Below, piece after piece: positions 63,468 through 64,000 of a stretch of DNA of 64,000 nt (the stretch's first letter is position 1; each line of letters begins with the position of its first letter). The DNA lies in assembly GCA_017994115.1 (NCBI GenBank), contig JAGOLK010000001.1, positions 1 to 64,000 of the forward strand. Direction: 5' to 3'. Below the pieces are notes generated by a model. The model ran no database searches. It saw only the letters and a list, made by a program, of their open reading frames with translations, and was not told the DNA's origin. Source of the stretch: Clostridia bacterium. Lineage in GTDB: Bacteria > Bacillota > Clostridia > Lutisporales > Lutisporaceae. The position numbers were made by a program, and so were the translations under genes.

Positions 63468-64000
63468 TTACAATTTACTTATCACATTTGTATAGATACT
63501 GCAGGCATCAATAATCTGGCTTATTTCACAGCGCTCATTTGTCATATGAGCCAGCTTGTATTCCCCGGGGCCGAAGCCTATGGTAGGAATGCCCATACTA
63601 ACTGTCGCAACAGCATTTGTACTAAAGTCCCAGAAATCATATTTCCCAGGTTCAGTACCAAAAACCTCCTTGTAGGAATCAATAAATGCTTTTGTCAGTT
63701 TATGATCAAAGGGGATTTCCCATGCCAAATGAAAGGGCTCGTAAGTTATATCCATTCCGGTCCATGTTTTCCTATGCAAAGTTCCGATTTCCCAGGTGGC
63801 ATTCTTTCCTTTGATAATCTTTTCAATTTCCTTCTTGATTGTTTCTTCTGTTTCACCGACAACCATACGCCGGTCCAAATAAACCTCGCACTCAGAAGGC
63901 ACTGCATTGAGCGATGCACCGGTACTGGAGATTCTTGACATCACCAGTGTTCCTTTCGGAGCTGCCTTAGTCATAAGCTCCAGGTTCGTTTTTTCTACTC
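63468..64000 (-). CDS. M20-family hydrolase (YgeY-like), partial
   Basis: The C-terminal 177 residues of an M20 metallopeptidase/amidohydrolase; the rest lies beyond the right edge. KTNLELMTKAAPKGTLVMSRISSTGASLNAVPSECEVYLDRR, then DFWDFSTNAVATVSMGIPTIGFGPGEYKLAHMTNERCEISQIIDA in outline, match the YgeY/DAL-like branch (putative selenium metabolism hydrolase). The last metal histidine is in KLAHMTNE. The true start is outside the window; the internal ATG 63974 is not it. Function of the branch is not settled. Confidence 0.88.
   Translation of the reverse strand, partial: VEKTNLELMTKAAPKGTLVMSRISSTGASLNAVPSECEVYLDRRMVVGETEETIKKEIEKIIKGKNATWEIGTLHRKTWTGMDITYEPFHLAWEIPFDHKLTKAFIDSYKEVFGTEPGKYDFWDFSTNAVATVSMGIPTIGFGPGEYKLAHMTNERCEISQIIDACSIYTNVISKL

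Overview
This window looks like chromosomal DNA of an anaerobic, endospore-forming, low-GC Firmicute of the class Clostridia. The signs are AT-rich intergenic DNA, strong AGGAGG-type ribosome binding sites with frequent GTG and TTG starts, an H-type small acid-soluble spore protein, a DUF2953/YtfJ-like sporulation pair, S-layer-homology (SLH) proteins, iron-sulfur flavoproteins and a HelD-type helicase. No rRNA, tRNA, CRISPR array, phage or intact insertion sequence was seen. Genus cannot be fixed from the sequence alone.

Layout. 1-7.2 kb: a small zinc-ribbon gene, then a glycine-controlled operon. It runs promoter, tandem glycine riboswitch with terminator, gcvT, gcvH, gcvPA, gcvPB, an unrecognised 163-residue gene, lipB and lipA, so the glycine cleavage enzyme and the enzymes that lipoylate its H protein are made together. 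7.2-11.5 kb (minus strand): a WYL regulator with two GyrI-like proteins; an MFS exporter behind a leader-peptide attenuator; a broken Doc/Fic toxin gene with a small putative antitoxin. 12-19.6 kb: a DEAD-box-type helicase with exonuclease III, a SIMPL protein, small unknown genes, YmaF, PilZ, an F420-glutamate-ligase-like protein, and a MarR-controlled flavoprotein operon with a double palindromic operator. 19.7-28 kb: phosphoglycerate mutase, an M28 peptidase lipoprotein, and a signalling cluster (histidine kinase, AraC-type response regulator, single receiver, GGDEF-EAL).

28-35 kb: peroxiredoxin, a DUF421 pseudogene with an internal deletion, sporulation genes, an iron(III)-type ABC importer, a cold-shock protein and sspH. 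35-45.5 kb is rich in efflux genes: four MFS/MATE exporters with a MerR-methyltransferase fusion, an ornithine/alanine-racemase-like enzyme, a PP2C plus TPR-membrane-protein pair, and an HxlR regulator. Several promoters here carry clear operators, including a 32-bp perfect palindrome and a MerR-type promoter with a 19-bp spacer. 45.6-64 kb: acetyltransferases, two convergent SLH proteins (one with an NlpC/P60 peptidase), an L,D-transpeptidase, PHP, a chemoreceptor, HelD, a sigma/anti-sigma-like pair, a DUF362 ferredoxin protein, an EamA transporter and the C-terminal part of an M20 (YgeY-like) hydrolase running off the right edge.

No single unmistakable new multi-gene system was found. The most promising leads are the MerR/Trm112-like/methyltransferase fusion with its MFS target, the MFS leader attenuator, the P-loop-like gene embedded in the gcv-lip operon, the MATE-racemase operon under the large palindrome, and the PP2C/TPR-membrane pair. 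Starts were chosen mainly from Shine-Dalgarno spacing, and all family names come from reading motifs, not from a database search.
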